A stretch of DNA of 64,000 nt, taken from NCBI GenBank assembly GCA_018417955.1, contig JACTVC010000004.1:2542001-2606000 (forward strand). Reading direction: 5' to 3'. The notes under the pieces are model-generated. The model was not told where the DNA came from. It did no database searches and worked only from the letters and a program-made list of their open reading frames with translations. The DNA is from Laccaria trichodermophora (Eukaryota > Basidiomycota > Agaricomycetes > Agaricales > Hydnangiaceae). Both the position numbers and the translations under genes were made by a program. Shown here one piece after another: positions 33,736 through 45,059 of this stretch. Within the stretch, counting starts at the first letter, position 1, and each line of letters opens with the position of its first letter.

Positions 33736-35900
33736 CCGCCTCTTATTTATAGGAAGACTTACTGGTAACTCAAACAACTATTTTTACACTTGTTTATTTC
33801 TTGGTGTTTCCAAAATCAGTACTGTTATAGCAACAGCTTCTGGCGCAGGCAATCCACGCAACCAAACTCCTGCAGGGTAGCCGACGATCGATATTTTATT
33901 GGCCTGATAGCCTGCTGCTTGGCCTGCTGTTCCAGCTGCATAGTCCTAACAAATAGTGAGTATCCTCCATGTGTCGAATCTGGAGTTTTTTCCTAATCAC
34001 ATCCAGGAGGTTCTCAGTGTCAAGTTAGAATTACAGCATCCAGGAGTTTCTCAGTGTCGGGTTAGAATTACATCGGTTCGCAGTTTGGCGTTCACCTGCT
34101 TTTGAAAACATTCAGATCATGTTTAGCCAAGACGTCTGACCAACAGCAGCTCGGAGATTCATGCAGAATTTTTCTGGCCATGGATTGAAATTTTAGTTGG
34201 AAAGAAAATGACAAGCGCAATGACTGACAGCAGCTCAGACGATTCATAGACCATGGTCAGGGTTTCAGGAACCTTCTGGATTTCAAAATTCTGTCTGGGG
34301 TCATCGATCTGAGATAACCGATACTATAAGGTCAGCTGAATAAGCACCTGTGAAGACGGCGACCTCACAAGTGATTCAATCATCGATTGATTTGCCTTAC
34401 GATATTTGGTGGCTGCTTCTTGGCGTCAGGCGTTTCGCGCCTCCCATTGTTCGGGCTTCCTGGTAGTAACTTACATGCCCTGTGCAAAAATGTGCATGAG
34501 TAAACAATCAAGCGAATGTCGGAATCAAAGTCAGCACACCACGCAGCTCGGTCTCGAGCACCTGTGAAGACGGCGACATCACAAGTGATCTATTCTTCGG
34601 TTGATTCGCCTTGCAGTGGCCGCTGAGTCTCAGCGTCGAGCTTTCCACGCCTCCCATTGTTTGGGCGTCTCCAGTAAACGTGCTCTGTGCAAATATGTGT
34701 ATGAGTAATTGACTGGCAAGCGAATGACCGCAAGTCTTGCCTTGCAAAATTTGGTGACCGCTGAGTTGAGTTGGCGTCGAGCTTTTTGCGCCTCCCATTT
34801 CTTGGGCGTCTCCAGTAACCATGCCCTGTGTGAAGGATGTGTATGAGTAATTAGCCAAGCGAACAGTGACCGCAAGTCAACACACCGCGCAGCTCGGTCT
34901 CGAGCTTGGCTTGTGGTAGTTCTTCTATTATCCGTCTGAAATTTGAATAAAAACTATGAGAAAACAATAAGCGAACACATACATCTGAGTCTACGATAAG
35001 AAACTTTGAAGACAAAGTGTTGTGTTTAAGTGCATAGTTTGATAGCAGTGTTGAAGAGATGCGAGCCTATAGATGCTCAGACACACAGCTCTGGCAGAAA
35101 CTTGAAGAAGATAAAATGAACATGGCATAATGATTTGAAAATGGTGGGAACAAGAAGGAAAGGCTGGTGGGGCAAAATCGGAAGTAGACAGGCAAAGGGG
35201 GGGTGATTTCGTGATAGAAGGATGTTTCTGGAACCGTCTTGCCAACGTCCAGTGCATACTTAGATTACGATTGATAAGTTAGGTAAATTTCTTGAAATAG
35301 TCACTTAAACACTGGCAAAGTGGTGTGCAAGAAAATCTGGAGGAGTGAGGGAATCAACGACGTTGACAGTACTTCGAAGGTTTTGAATGAAGCAATGTAT
35401 TCAACTAAATGTTAATTCGACCTCTCACTGATCAAGCCTCAGACAAGTCGTTCAACACAATGACTTTTTTTTTATCAGTATTTGTTCCTTCTCATTGAAC
35501 CTGACTTAGTTTCGGATTTCATTCAGCAAGAGGAGTTGTAGATTCATATTCTATGGCAGACGGTTGGCAGACGGCATAAGTAGTAAATTGCTTGGGTGCT
35601 ATTTGCGTTACCACCTGCCAAACGAAAGAGAAAACGAATGGAATGTAAAGTGCTTACCTTTCGGAGAGGCCATTCGCCAAGGCTGGAGTCCAAAGCATGA
35701 GCGGAATAGGGATATTGAAAGAAAAGACGTGAGGATTCCAAAGAGCGGGATAGGGATCAGAGATGAGATAAGGTGACATCACATGACTGTAGCATCTGGC
35801 AGCTGATCATGATCAACGGACTGAATTGTGCGGTACAACTATCCGATGAACACCTGACAGGCTAATGCTTACTTCGACAAGCGAAAGTGAGGAAATCAAC
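33736..35900 (-). pseudogene. Degraded 5' part of cargo gene C (probable)
   Basis: This is where the 5' exons of the gene ending at 3848 should lie once the gypsy element is removed. Minus-strand frames are short and broken. The clearest coding-like units are repeated exons encoding LLETPK(K/Q)WEA-x-KARR near 34,640-34,860. I could not match the N-terminal W-x-x-x-x-QEEWL block seen in the sister gene at 42,777. 34,930-35,900 shows nothing I can support; it lies between this gene and the transposase. Confidence 0.35.
34340..34925 (-). repeat. Three tandem exon-intron duplications, about 200-230 bp
   Basis: Copies share GAAGACGGCGACNTCACAAG, a CGCCTCCCATTGTTNGGGC block and GTGNATGAGTAA, at about 34,345, 34,560 and 34,740. 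Each looks like one exon plus a short intron. Confidence 0.7.
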
Positions 35901-35914
35901 TCCAATGTACTCGC

Positions 35915-38900
35915 GTGGATATAGAACTGGACAGGCCGCTGGTAGACGAGGTCAGGGTGCGAGAAGCACGGCTGCAATCAAGCACAGGTAGAGGATATCA
36001 CTCAGCCCGCTCAACCGTAACCCTGGATCCACGACTGCTGCCTGAAGACGCAGAGCTAGGTCTCGAGCCCAATGGAGATGGTATAGAGGAGCTTTTTGAA
36101 ACGGCGTACAAGGACTTGTTGGTTGATACTGAGGCCGTTGACCCTCCCAAGAAGAAAAAGTGTAGTTTAGCAGCAGTGAGTTCTGACATTTTCCAACTAT
36201 TCAGGACAATTTCTTACTTTCATATTTATAGCGTCGTCCCATGTTGGTATGGAAGGGGGGGTTCCGAGACATATATCTCGAAGAATTATTGCGATGGGAA
36301 GGAAGGGGCGATGCATGGGATGAGGACAAGGCCAAATGCCTTGATTGTCAAGCTCGCGGTGTGGACGATCCGGGTGCTGGTGAATATCGGTGCCTCGATT
36401 GCTTCCTACCGAGCCTGCTCTGCCAGGAATGTTGTGTTCGACGTCACCGTATGCTGCCGTTGCATATTATTGAGGTAAGTATTCTCTTGCATGAAAGACT
36501 TATTCAAACTCATGAGTGTGTTAGAAGTGGACTGGCACTTCATTCGTCAAGTCTTCCTTGAAGGCGCTTGGGCTACGTCTTCAGCTTAACCACATGAGTA
36601 TGCGCTGCTCAAATCCCGAACCTTGTCACGCAGGCTTCACAATTTTGCACACAAACGGTATCCACGAAGTTGCGGTTGATTTCTGCAGGTGCACCCGCAG
36701 TGTTTCGAAAATTCGGCAGCTCCTTCGTCGCAGTCTTTACCATTCCACACCAGATAAGCCTCGGACATGCGCTACCTTCGTCCTTCTCCGTCACATGCAC
36801 ATGCTTTCACTTACATCCAAATGCGCTACCTACGACTACTACCGAGTGCTGGAGAAGCTCATGAACAACACTGGAATCAACATCCCAAAATCCAAGTATT
36901 GTCCGCTTCTCCAAGTCGGTCTTCAGTGGAGGCATCTCAAGATGCTGAAGAGAGGAGGCCGTGGACACGATGGGATGGGTGCAAATGGTACAAAGGAGGG
37001 AGAGCTTGCGCTTGCCTGTCCATCATGCCCACATCCAGGGATTAACCTTCCAGAGGATTGGACAGAAGCGGCAGACGACCAGAAGTAAGCTTTCTCTCAA
37101 ATGTTTGGTGTTATGGGCTGGAGCTGATACGTAGATTTCTTCATATAGATTTCTCTACTTGGTCGTCTTATGCATGGATGCAAATTTCCGCCTAAAAAAC
37201 CAATTGGTGTCGAACTATTCCACTGATCGTGGTCTGGGAATCGGAATGAGTTACATGATCCAACGTGAGCCTTACGAAGAGTATGTGAAGAGTAGGGACA
37301 ATGACAAAGATGTATGTTATTTAATTCGGTCCTCAAATCGCGTCCAGTCTAACAGTACACTTTAGGAAGAAAGCTCAAAGGGATGTGGGCTTCAAGCTGA
37401 TTGGCCCAAACACATCAAACCAAAGAAGGGTGTCTTTTTAACACCCCTCATCCCCAAACTCCACAAACCCGGCCACAAGCAAAAGAAGGGCCACAAACAA
37501 TTCTCCTTCAACCTTTGCGAAGGAGTAGGCCATACAGATGGCGAGTGTCCAGAGCGAATTTGGGCGCAACACAACCCTCTCAGAAATTCGACCAAAACGA
37601 TGGGCCCTGGTTCGCGACATGACGTTCTCGATGATCATTTCGGTTTCTGGAACTATGAGAAGTACATTGGGATGGGTACGTTATTTCTAATATCATTTGA
37701 CTCTTGACTTATTTCTGTGCTTCGGGAACATAGGAAAAACCTTGATGCTGCATTACCGAAAAGCTCTACCAGAAAGAAACAGACAAATTGATGCCCATCG
37801 TGGGTTCACGGCGTCCTTGGATCCTGATGACATGGCGAAGTGGACGGAGATGTGCGAGAATTGGGAGAAAGCAGTATACCCGAAGAAGAAAGTCGAAAAT
37901 CCGTACTATGTCAAGGGCGTCAGTAAGTGTTTGTTGTCCTTGGGCCTTCAACTTGGCTGATCTTCTTCAGATCTCACTGAGGCTCAAGTTCAGAAAGAGC
38001 TCGCAGACAAGGAAAAGAGTCGGGTGGTTGCTGGCGCAGTGGTTCTTCATGAGACAAGTGCCTCATTATTCCTCGTTATTGGTTTGGATATCAAGGATTC
38101 ACAGTACGTTACTTGTCGTCTTTGAACATCATCAATAGTTGACCTCCTTGTTATAGGTGCCAGCTGGCTATGATCATAAGGAACAAAGCGCGCAGTGTCA
38201 CAGATGATGATGGTGCTTCGATAGCAGAGCGCCGCACTTCACTTTGCAAGGAGATCCAGAGCTGGAAGACCATCCAGGCCATATACATGCCCGGCCTTCT
38301 ACAGTACCTTCAAGACCAGGAGAAGCTCAAGCCCGGAAGCACATTGGACAGCGAGAAGCCAGAGGAAACACGGCTCTGGCTTCCGTCGAGCCTTCCTTTG
38401 ATAGATCGTCAGAGGATATGCACCCCTGGGCTTGCTGAGTCTGAGGATAAACTTCGCACTGCCCACTGCAACGATTCCCTTGCTGGCATCTGCAATACGT
38501 TACGCCTCAAAAGTCGGATGATCCATTTCAAAAATAAGAATGTCAGGGGGCAGCGTGGAGGGACGCGCTCACGTGAGATTATTGATCGAGTACATAACCG
38601 TACCAGGCAGTTTGCCACACGATATCGTGCGGCGCATGCAGCAAAACTTAAACTCTCAGGCCCAGGGATATGGGAGAATACTCTACATGAGCTTCGTGAC
38701 TCTGACATCCGTTCCTATCAGGATCCCGAACACGTGAAGGCAAGGAGGAGGAGGCGAGGAACGTGGGAAGACGGTGAGGAGGAGGAGATGGCGATGATGG
38801 TTGATGAAGACAATGGTGATGAAATCAACTTATTGCCAGAAGCTTGCACTAAACGTGATGGAACGGGGCAAACTCGTATGACTTTATCATGGATCTGGAC

Positions 38901-39123
38901 GGTTGAACAAGAAGATCCTTTATCCTCGCCACCTGAAGACATTTTGCGATCAGAATGGGCTCGAAGTCAGGCAAGAGTTCAATGGGGTAAGGAAGAGGTA
39001 TCACTACTGCATGAGGAGATGCGTAGAGTATTAACTTATCTGGATTGGAGAGCTCGGTGGTGGTCATCAAAGCAAGAAGCACGAAAAGTTGAAGACATTA
39101 CGATGGCTGAAGGCCTTCGAGCG
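35915..39123 (+). pseudogene. CxC2-type KDZ transposase of the 48-kb element, main part
   Basis: Exons: about 35,915-36,175; 36,234-36,474 (CxC2 cluster KCLDC...YRCLDC...LCQECCVRRHRMLPLH); about 36,520-37,087 (GLRLQLNH, GIHEVAVDFC, CPSCPHPGINLPEDW); about 37,149-37,311 (Asp in CMDANFRLKN); about 37,365-37,674 (LTPLIPKLHKPGH, GVGHTDGECPERIW with the Glu, GSRHDVLDDHFGFWNY); and 37,735 onward to MAEGLRA. The exon that should carry the middle Asp (YDIACQW in the family) is absent between 37,312 and 37,365. The C-terminus is cut at 39,123 by the 10.5-kb element. No clean ATG was found for exon 1. It is surely inactive. Confidence 0.9.
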
Positions 39124-40010
39124 TCACCAGTGGGAACCAGTATTTATCATAAAACATGGACATAGGCCATTGGTCTTTCAAACGAACTGTCACAAAGTTA
39201 ATGAGAGGCATTTCATAAGGATGTCCTATCCATTTCATTCATATAATTTTATAAACTATGGAGAGGTTTTGAGATATTTTTCATAAGTCTTCCAACTGAT
39301 TTCATTACCAATTTCATAACTGTTCTATTGCAATTTCATTGCGCTTTCATTGAAACCTAAGGCTCTTTCAATCTTATTCTCTGGAATATTTCATTATTGA
39401 TCTCCTGGCTATTTCATTACCATTTCAATACAATCTCATTGGCAATTTCATTTATGTATCCAGCCCTTTCATTGTGATTTCATTTGATATTTCATTGGGA
39501 TGTCCAGGATGTTTCATTACCATTTCAATAGATTCTCATTGGCAATTTCATTTATATATCCACTGCTTTCATTGCGATTTCATTCAATATTTCATTGTGA
39601 TGCCCAGGATATTTCATTACCATTCTGATAGATTCTCATTAGCAATTTCATTTCTATATCCACTGCTTTCATTGCGATTTCATTGAATATTTCATTGGGA
39701 TGTCCAGGATATTTCATTACCATTTCAATAGAATCTCATTAGCAATTTCATTTAGATATCCAGTGCTTTCATTGCAATTTCATTCAATATTTCCAGGATA
39801 TTTCATTAACATTTCAAAATAATCTCATTAGCAATTTCATTTAGAAATCCTTGCGATTTCATTGAATATTTCATTAGGATTGTCCAGGATATTTCATTAC
39901 GATTTCAATATAATCTCATTAGCAATTTCATTTAGATATCCAGCGCTTTCATTGTGATTTCATTGGGATGTCCAGAATATTTCATTGCCATTTCAATAGA
40001 CATTCTCGGG
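39124..40010. repeat. Left long inverted repeat of the 10.5-kb element
   Basis: The outer part shares ACATAGGCCATT, CAAACGAACTGTCACAAAG and GTGGAGAGGTTTTGAGATAT-like words with the reverse complement of 49,480-49,625. Inside are about six degenerate units of about 100 bp built on TTTCATTGGGATGTCCAGGA and ATATCCACTGCTTTCATTGC. 40,011-40,341 has no feature. Confidence 0.9.
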
Positions 40011-40341
40011 ATTTTTCATAATTTTTCATTTGGGATTCTGTATGCTTTCATTATTAATGTCAATACAAATCATTGTTCCTCGACGTCTCATGTCATCAAC
40101 TTATTACGTAATGTTATGCGCCGCAAAAAAAACCATCAATTAATATTGCTCAACATCGAGCAAAAGTCATGGCACAAGTAAATCTATATCTGCTATACTA
40201 CAAGCTGTCACGGAGGGAGGCAATAGGGCCTAAGTTGTACGGAGCCTGGAAGAAAACTTGAATGAGATGAAAGTTCACAGCGAACGACCTTAAAACGCAC
40301 TTTTTACCCTTCCCAGCTGCTAGATCACCGTTGTCATGCCC

Positions 40342-42777
40342 TCATTTCTTCCCTTGGGGGGCAACCTTCTTGTAGATCTCATCTATAACCCATTTGACAT
40401 CACGGACAGCTGTCCACGCGCGGAATGATGGGTCCTCTGGAGTTAATGCATTAACCCACCACGAAAGCGCAACAACCATGGTGTAGAGTCCGGCCAAGCC
40501 ACCCTTATGAAGGATGTGCCAGTTCTCGTCTGCAGGTGCCACGTAGTTGAATGTGCTGTCGTCTGCGAGCCTCCATTTTGGCTGAATGGCAATCCACCAA
40601 GCCATGAATGCGGACCCAAATTCATCAGCGTCAACGTCAGGTGGTGAGTCCTTCTTCTTCTTTTTGGTCCATGCCGCAACCTCATCCGGACGCGAGGAGG
40701 TTGGTAAGTTCTAAGAAAAGAGGTTTAATATAAGTAAAGGAATGTATCACTAAGTACTCACCCCCGTAGTTGTATTAACTGTCTCAAATTTGAGGAGACT
40801 AGTGACCAGCTCCTGCCACAATTTCTCCTTTGAAACCCCATGTAAGTATTCGAGCATACCGTTGCCAGTCAACCAGGCTGGCAACGCGTTCTCACCACAG
40901 GGCAAAGCCACAGACTGTAGTCTCGTCTTCCGCTTTTCCTCCACCGCTTTCGCCTCATCGACATCGACGTCCATCAAACCTTCATCAACAGCCCCAGATG
41001 CAGAGTCGACAATGGAGTCCAGTGGGTTGAGAGTAGGCGGTACAGAGAGCACATCCGACGTGAGTGAAGGTGTTGATGGGGGAGCTGGCGTCTGTGAAGA
41101 TGGTGTGGGAGCGACTGCTGGTGCAAACGGAGCTGGTGCAGAGACACCCTCGGGTGCAACCAAAGGTGATGGCGATGGAGTCGCAGGGTTGGATAGCGCC
41201 GGCCCAGCGATCGAGCTTTCAAGCAGAACTGGGGCTGTGGACGAATCTAAGGGTACTTGAGGCAACTGGGGCACGTCTGGCAGCAGAGAGGCAGCAGTCG
41301 TGGAAGGCGGTGCTCTACTGATGGGACGGCGTCAGTGTGTCAGATATCATCAGCAAGGCACAATGTGTAAGTACCTGGCTCCTTGTATTCTCATAGAAGA
41401 CCTGATGGGCAACTGTTGTTTCTTTTTGCCCTTCTTCACTTTCGGCTCGCTTGCATCCTTTTCAACTTCTGGTGCTGGAAATTTAGCTTTGAGTTCGCGC
41501 AAGATCTCCTTGTTCTTAGCAATGTTTGCCTCTCAAGTAAGTTCATATTCACACTTCTTTGATGTGCGTGGCACCTGAATAGCCTCTCCAGCCTTTTCTT
41601 TGTCATCTGGCTCGCTTGCACTCCCATCATCGCTACCACCCACCTGCTCAGCCTCTTCGCCCCCCGTCTCTGGTGTGCCTTCATTCATTACGAGGCGTCG
41701 ACTCTCGCGTACTTTTTGAGCTGACAACTTATGGTTAGTTTCAATCTTGGTTCTCGATCATTCTAACTCACGAAAAGCTTTGTGCAGAAAATCATCGAAC
41801 GTATTGGTAATGTGCTCTTCGTACCCCTCTTCTCCTAGAAAAGCTTCGAAGTCTTTGTTATCAGGACAGTTTCCTAGGTGGAGCCTTCAAAACGGTCAGC
41901 AACGTTGAGCAGAAAAGGTAAGATCAGCTGCGTACATGTATGTCATGATTTTGCCATCTTTGAGTGGTTCAGGACCGCCGACAAGGAATGTGATATTCCA
42001 CCCAGTTTGTTTCTGGATAGACTCTCCCATCAACGTGAGGGTGGCAGGCAACTTCTCGATTGCTCTGTCAATAGGTGAGTAATCATTCGCTTCAATGTGA
42101 TTAAATTGTAATCACGTTTGGTAGGCTTTATTTTGCGAATCAGTGGCTACTTCGCCCTGCTGATCTCCTTCCTTCTCTTCTCTAAGTCGACGCTTCTTGA
42201 CCTCATCCTTGACCTCCTGCGTTTCCATCTCATATTTCTCTCTGATGAAAGTATTCATGAACGTGAAACACGCTTTCTTCAAGTTCGTGTCAGGGTCTTC
42301 AGCAGTCAGCTTAGACTTGTACGTTTCCCACTCCTTTTCGATGATCGTCTTCCACTTAGACTCATACATCATCTGATAGTAGACCTGCCATTCGTGTAGA
42401 AACCTCGCTTTCTGTGTTAATTTGAGGACACCACGTGTCGCATTACCTGGCGTCGAAGGTCGGCGAGTGTGGTTATGAAACCATGCTTTAACATGCTACA
42501 TATCAGGTAAGTTCTATGCTGGCATGTATACGTGAATGATATTGACGTACATCATTGTCCCTAGCCGTTTTCTTCTTTATAGCATCCTCAGCGTTCTTTG
42601 CTTTGGTAATTTCGTCAGGTGTGGGGTCAGGGACAGGCCACGCATTCCTCCACTCGACCAGGGCCTTAGGAAAAAATTCAGAAGTTGTGGTTTGTTCGCC
42701 TGCACATCGGCAAACGAAGGAAGTCGAGCCTTAAGCCATTCTTCCTGCGTATCTGTCATCCACTTGCGACGAGTCAT
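40342..42777 (-). CDS. Cargo gene C of the 10.5-kb element (unnamed basidiomycete family)
   Basis: ATG at 42,777 gives MTRRKWMTDTQEEWLKARLP. Conserved blocks in order: an N-terminal helical region ending WPVPDPTPDEI; VKAWFHNHTR; YYQMMYESKWK with a charged helix; IQKQTGWNITFLVGGPEP (about 42,030); FEAFLGEEGYEE; a Pro/Ala/Ser linker (41,280-40,990); and a C-terminal Trp-rich domain (AWWIAIQPKWR...YKKVAPQGKK) ending at 40,342. Introns are 45-60 bp. One base appears lost in the T-run near 42,670 (LLNFF|PKALVEW changes frame), so the gene may be broken. Function unknown. It is divergent from the two plus-strand genes. Its C-terminal domain pairs with the exon at 3848-5400. Confidence 0.7.
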
Positions 42778-43049
42778 TTTGGTGAGAGGGAGAGATAAAA
42801 TTATAGCGTTGTGAGTACTAAACAGGGTATGAAGCCGAAGCCGAGTAAGGTTGAATATTTGTTCAAGGATCAAGCCATATTCAACGTGGCAAGTAGGTAC
42901 CAACACCCCAAGACTTTTCTTTTTAAAAAATAATTCTTTTGCAAAGGCAGCTAATATATATCATTACGCAGTCTGCCGGACACACGTCAGCTCCCTATAA
43001 CTACACCCAACGTCCAGAGCAGGCTGTAGAGCCAGGTCCCCTCCCTGCC

Positions 43050-44041
43050 ATGTCCTCTGATCGCAAAAATGGTATGCATTGCTCCACATCATTTCAAACC
43101 TCAATGACTAATCGTTTAGAGCCTCTAGCCCCCCCAATTCCCTATGCTACGCACCCTCGGCGGCTCCAGCAGGCGCCTAGCAAAAAGAGGTCCACGGTAT
43201 CACCTCCACCTGCCTCGATTCATCCATCCAATTTGTTCATTTTTGAGAATGTTCCATCCCATTTGTTTATTTATGAAAACCCCCCTGCAGTGTCGACACG
43301 TCACTCTTCTCTCCAAGCTCGGAGTGTGGCTTCAGATTCCATGACCAGGCCTTCTGTCCGTGTTCGTGGTCATGGTACTGAAAGTTCTTTGGACGGCCTT
43401 GTGGATGGTTTCGCCAACGTTTCGATTGGCACTACACCAGCTCCTGAACCTCCCACGATTGACACCACACCAGCTCCTGAACCTCCTGCGGCTCAGCCTT
43501 CGATGGCTTCTCCTGCAGCTCGTGCGCTTCCTGTACCTTTCGTGCACATGTCTTCACCTGGCACTCCTCGCAGCCCTCCTGCAGCTCCTGCGCTTCGCGT
43601 ACCCTTCGCGCACATCACTCCCCACAGCGGAACCTCTCCTGCAGCTCCTGCGCTTCCTGTACACATGTCTTCACCTGGCACTCCTCACAGCCCCCCTGTG
43701 CTTCCTGTACCCTTCGCACACATATCCTCACCTAGCACTCCCCGCAGCCGAACTAAGAAGAAGCTCTACTCAGTTACCATTGGCAAGTGCTGCGGAGTGT
43801 TCAATAATTGGTAAGTTGCTCAGGCGAATCATCATATATCTGCGTTAATCTTCTTGTGGCAATTAGGAACTACACCAAGACTTTGATTGATGGTGTTTCG
43901 GGAGGCTCAGTGGTCGGGTTTTCAAGCTACGATGCCGCTCTCAATGATTATTATGACATGAAGGCCAGAAATCTTGTCAGGGTTGAGAGAGAACCTGGGG
44001 ACCATCTCAAATTCAGTCCTCTCTCTGAAGCCATTATGTAG
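43050..44041 (+). CDS. Protein with Cauli_VI / RNase H1 N-terminal-like domain
   Basis: Three exons: 43,050-43,069, about 43,121-43,810 and 43,867-44,041. The first 240 residues are low-complexity, with four or more repeats of a Pro-rich unit (SPAAPALPVPFAHMSSPGTP). The C-terminal about 55 residues have the Cauli_VI fold signature: YSVTIGKCCGVFNNW, then a Val-Ser-Gly-Gly-Ser turn, F-S-S-Y-D-A-A, and a final hydrophobic strand. This small domain binds RNA-DNA hybrids or dsRNA in RNase H1 and occurs in caulimovirus P6; no RNase H catalytic domain follows. It lies between cargo C and the transposase, so it is probably carried by the transposon. It might bind nucleic acid during transposition (inference). 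Confidence 0.7.
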
Positions 44042-44189
44042 TCGAGACTTGGTAACTCATAAATTTGGTAGCACGTATAGATTTGATATCTCGTATCTAG
44101 GGCTATTGTTGAACTGCAGTCCTTGTATGGTTTAAATGACAGTCAGCCTTTGTTCTTACATGTGTCTGAGTCAAGCACGATTTCTGAGG

Positions 44190-44735
44190 TGTAATACATG
44201 TACAAATAATCTGTTGAGGAATTGTATTCACGCAAATGACTACCACACTAGTATTCCCTTTCTCTGTAAATAATTTGAATGTGTAGAAATAAAGTAAGGC
44301 TTCCTGTACATCTTAATTTCATTGAGAAATAGGGACAGGAACATGATCTAATAAGTCTAACAAGACGAGCAACTAATGAGGAAGTTCCAAGATGTACATG
44401 TACAAACAATCTGTTGAGGAATTGTATTCACGCAAATGACCACCATACTAATATTCTCTTTCTCTGAAAATAATTTACATATGTAGAAACAAAGTAAGGC
44501 TTTTAGTACATCTTAATTTCATTGAGAAATATGGACGGGAACATGATCTAATAAGTCTAACAAGACAGGCAACTAATGAAGAAGTTCCAAGATGTAGTAC
44601 ATGTACAAACAATCTGTTGAGGGATTGTATTCACGCAAATGACCACTGCACTAATCTTCCCTTTCCCTGAAAATGATTTACATGTGTAGAAATAAAGTAA
44701 GGCCTTTTGTACATCTTAATTTCATTCCGAGCAGA
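44190..44735. repeat. Tandem repeat, about 195-205-bp unit, 2.7 copies
   Basis: Units start near 44,198, 44,393 and 44,598 with TACATGTACAAANAATCTG and include AAATAAAGTAAGGC-like and AACATGATCTAATAAG words. The repeat follows the Cauli_VI gene. 44,736-45,059 holds no other feature beyond the probable transposase promoter. Confidence 0.85.
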
Positions 44736-45059
44736 CTGCGCTTCAAGGCTTGTGAAGACTTTTCACATGGCCGTCCAACAGCCATCGGTCAGTCTGGTGA
44801 GTCTGGCTTACTTAGATGTGCACAAAACTCTGAAAACCAGCTCAAGGAATATTGAAGGTATAGAATGTCATTGAATTCTGTGAAGTGCAATATTAAATCT
44901 TGAGTACTCGAGTACTTGAAATCTGATCTAAGCGAGATCACGCAGGCCGGCGCTTGCTTTTTGTGACTTCATTCATCTTCGAGATTCTCATTTTCTCTCA
45001 TTTTTTTTCATTACGATGCTCCTTCCATCTTTCTCCACAACTGGCAGCACACCATTTTC

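Noticed and set aside
39215..40010. Possible CRISPR-like array of about 100-bp units
   Set aside because: Units are degenerate, have no constant repeat/variable spacer pattern, and form the inverted terminal repeats of a transposon in a eukaryote.
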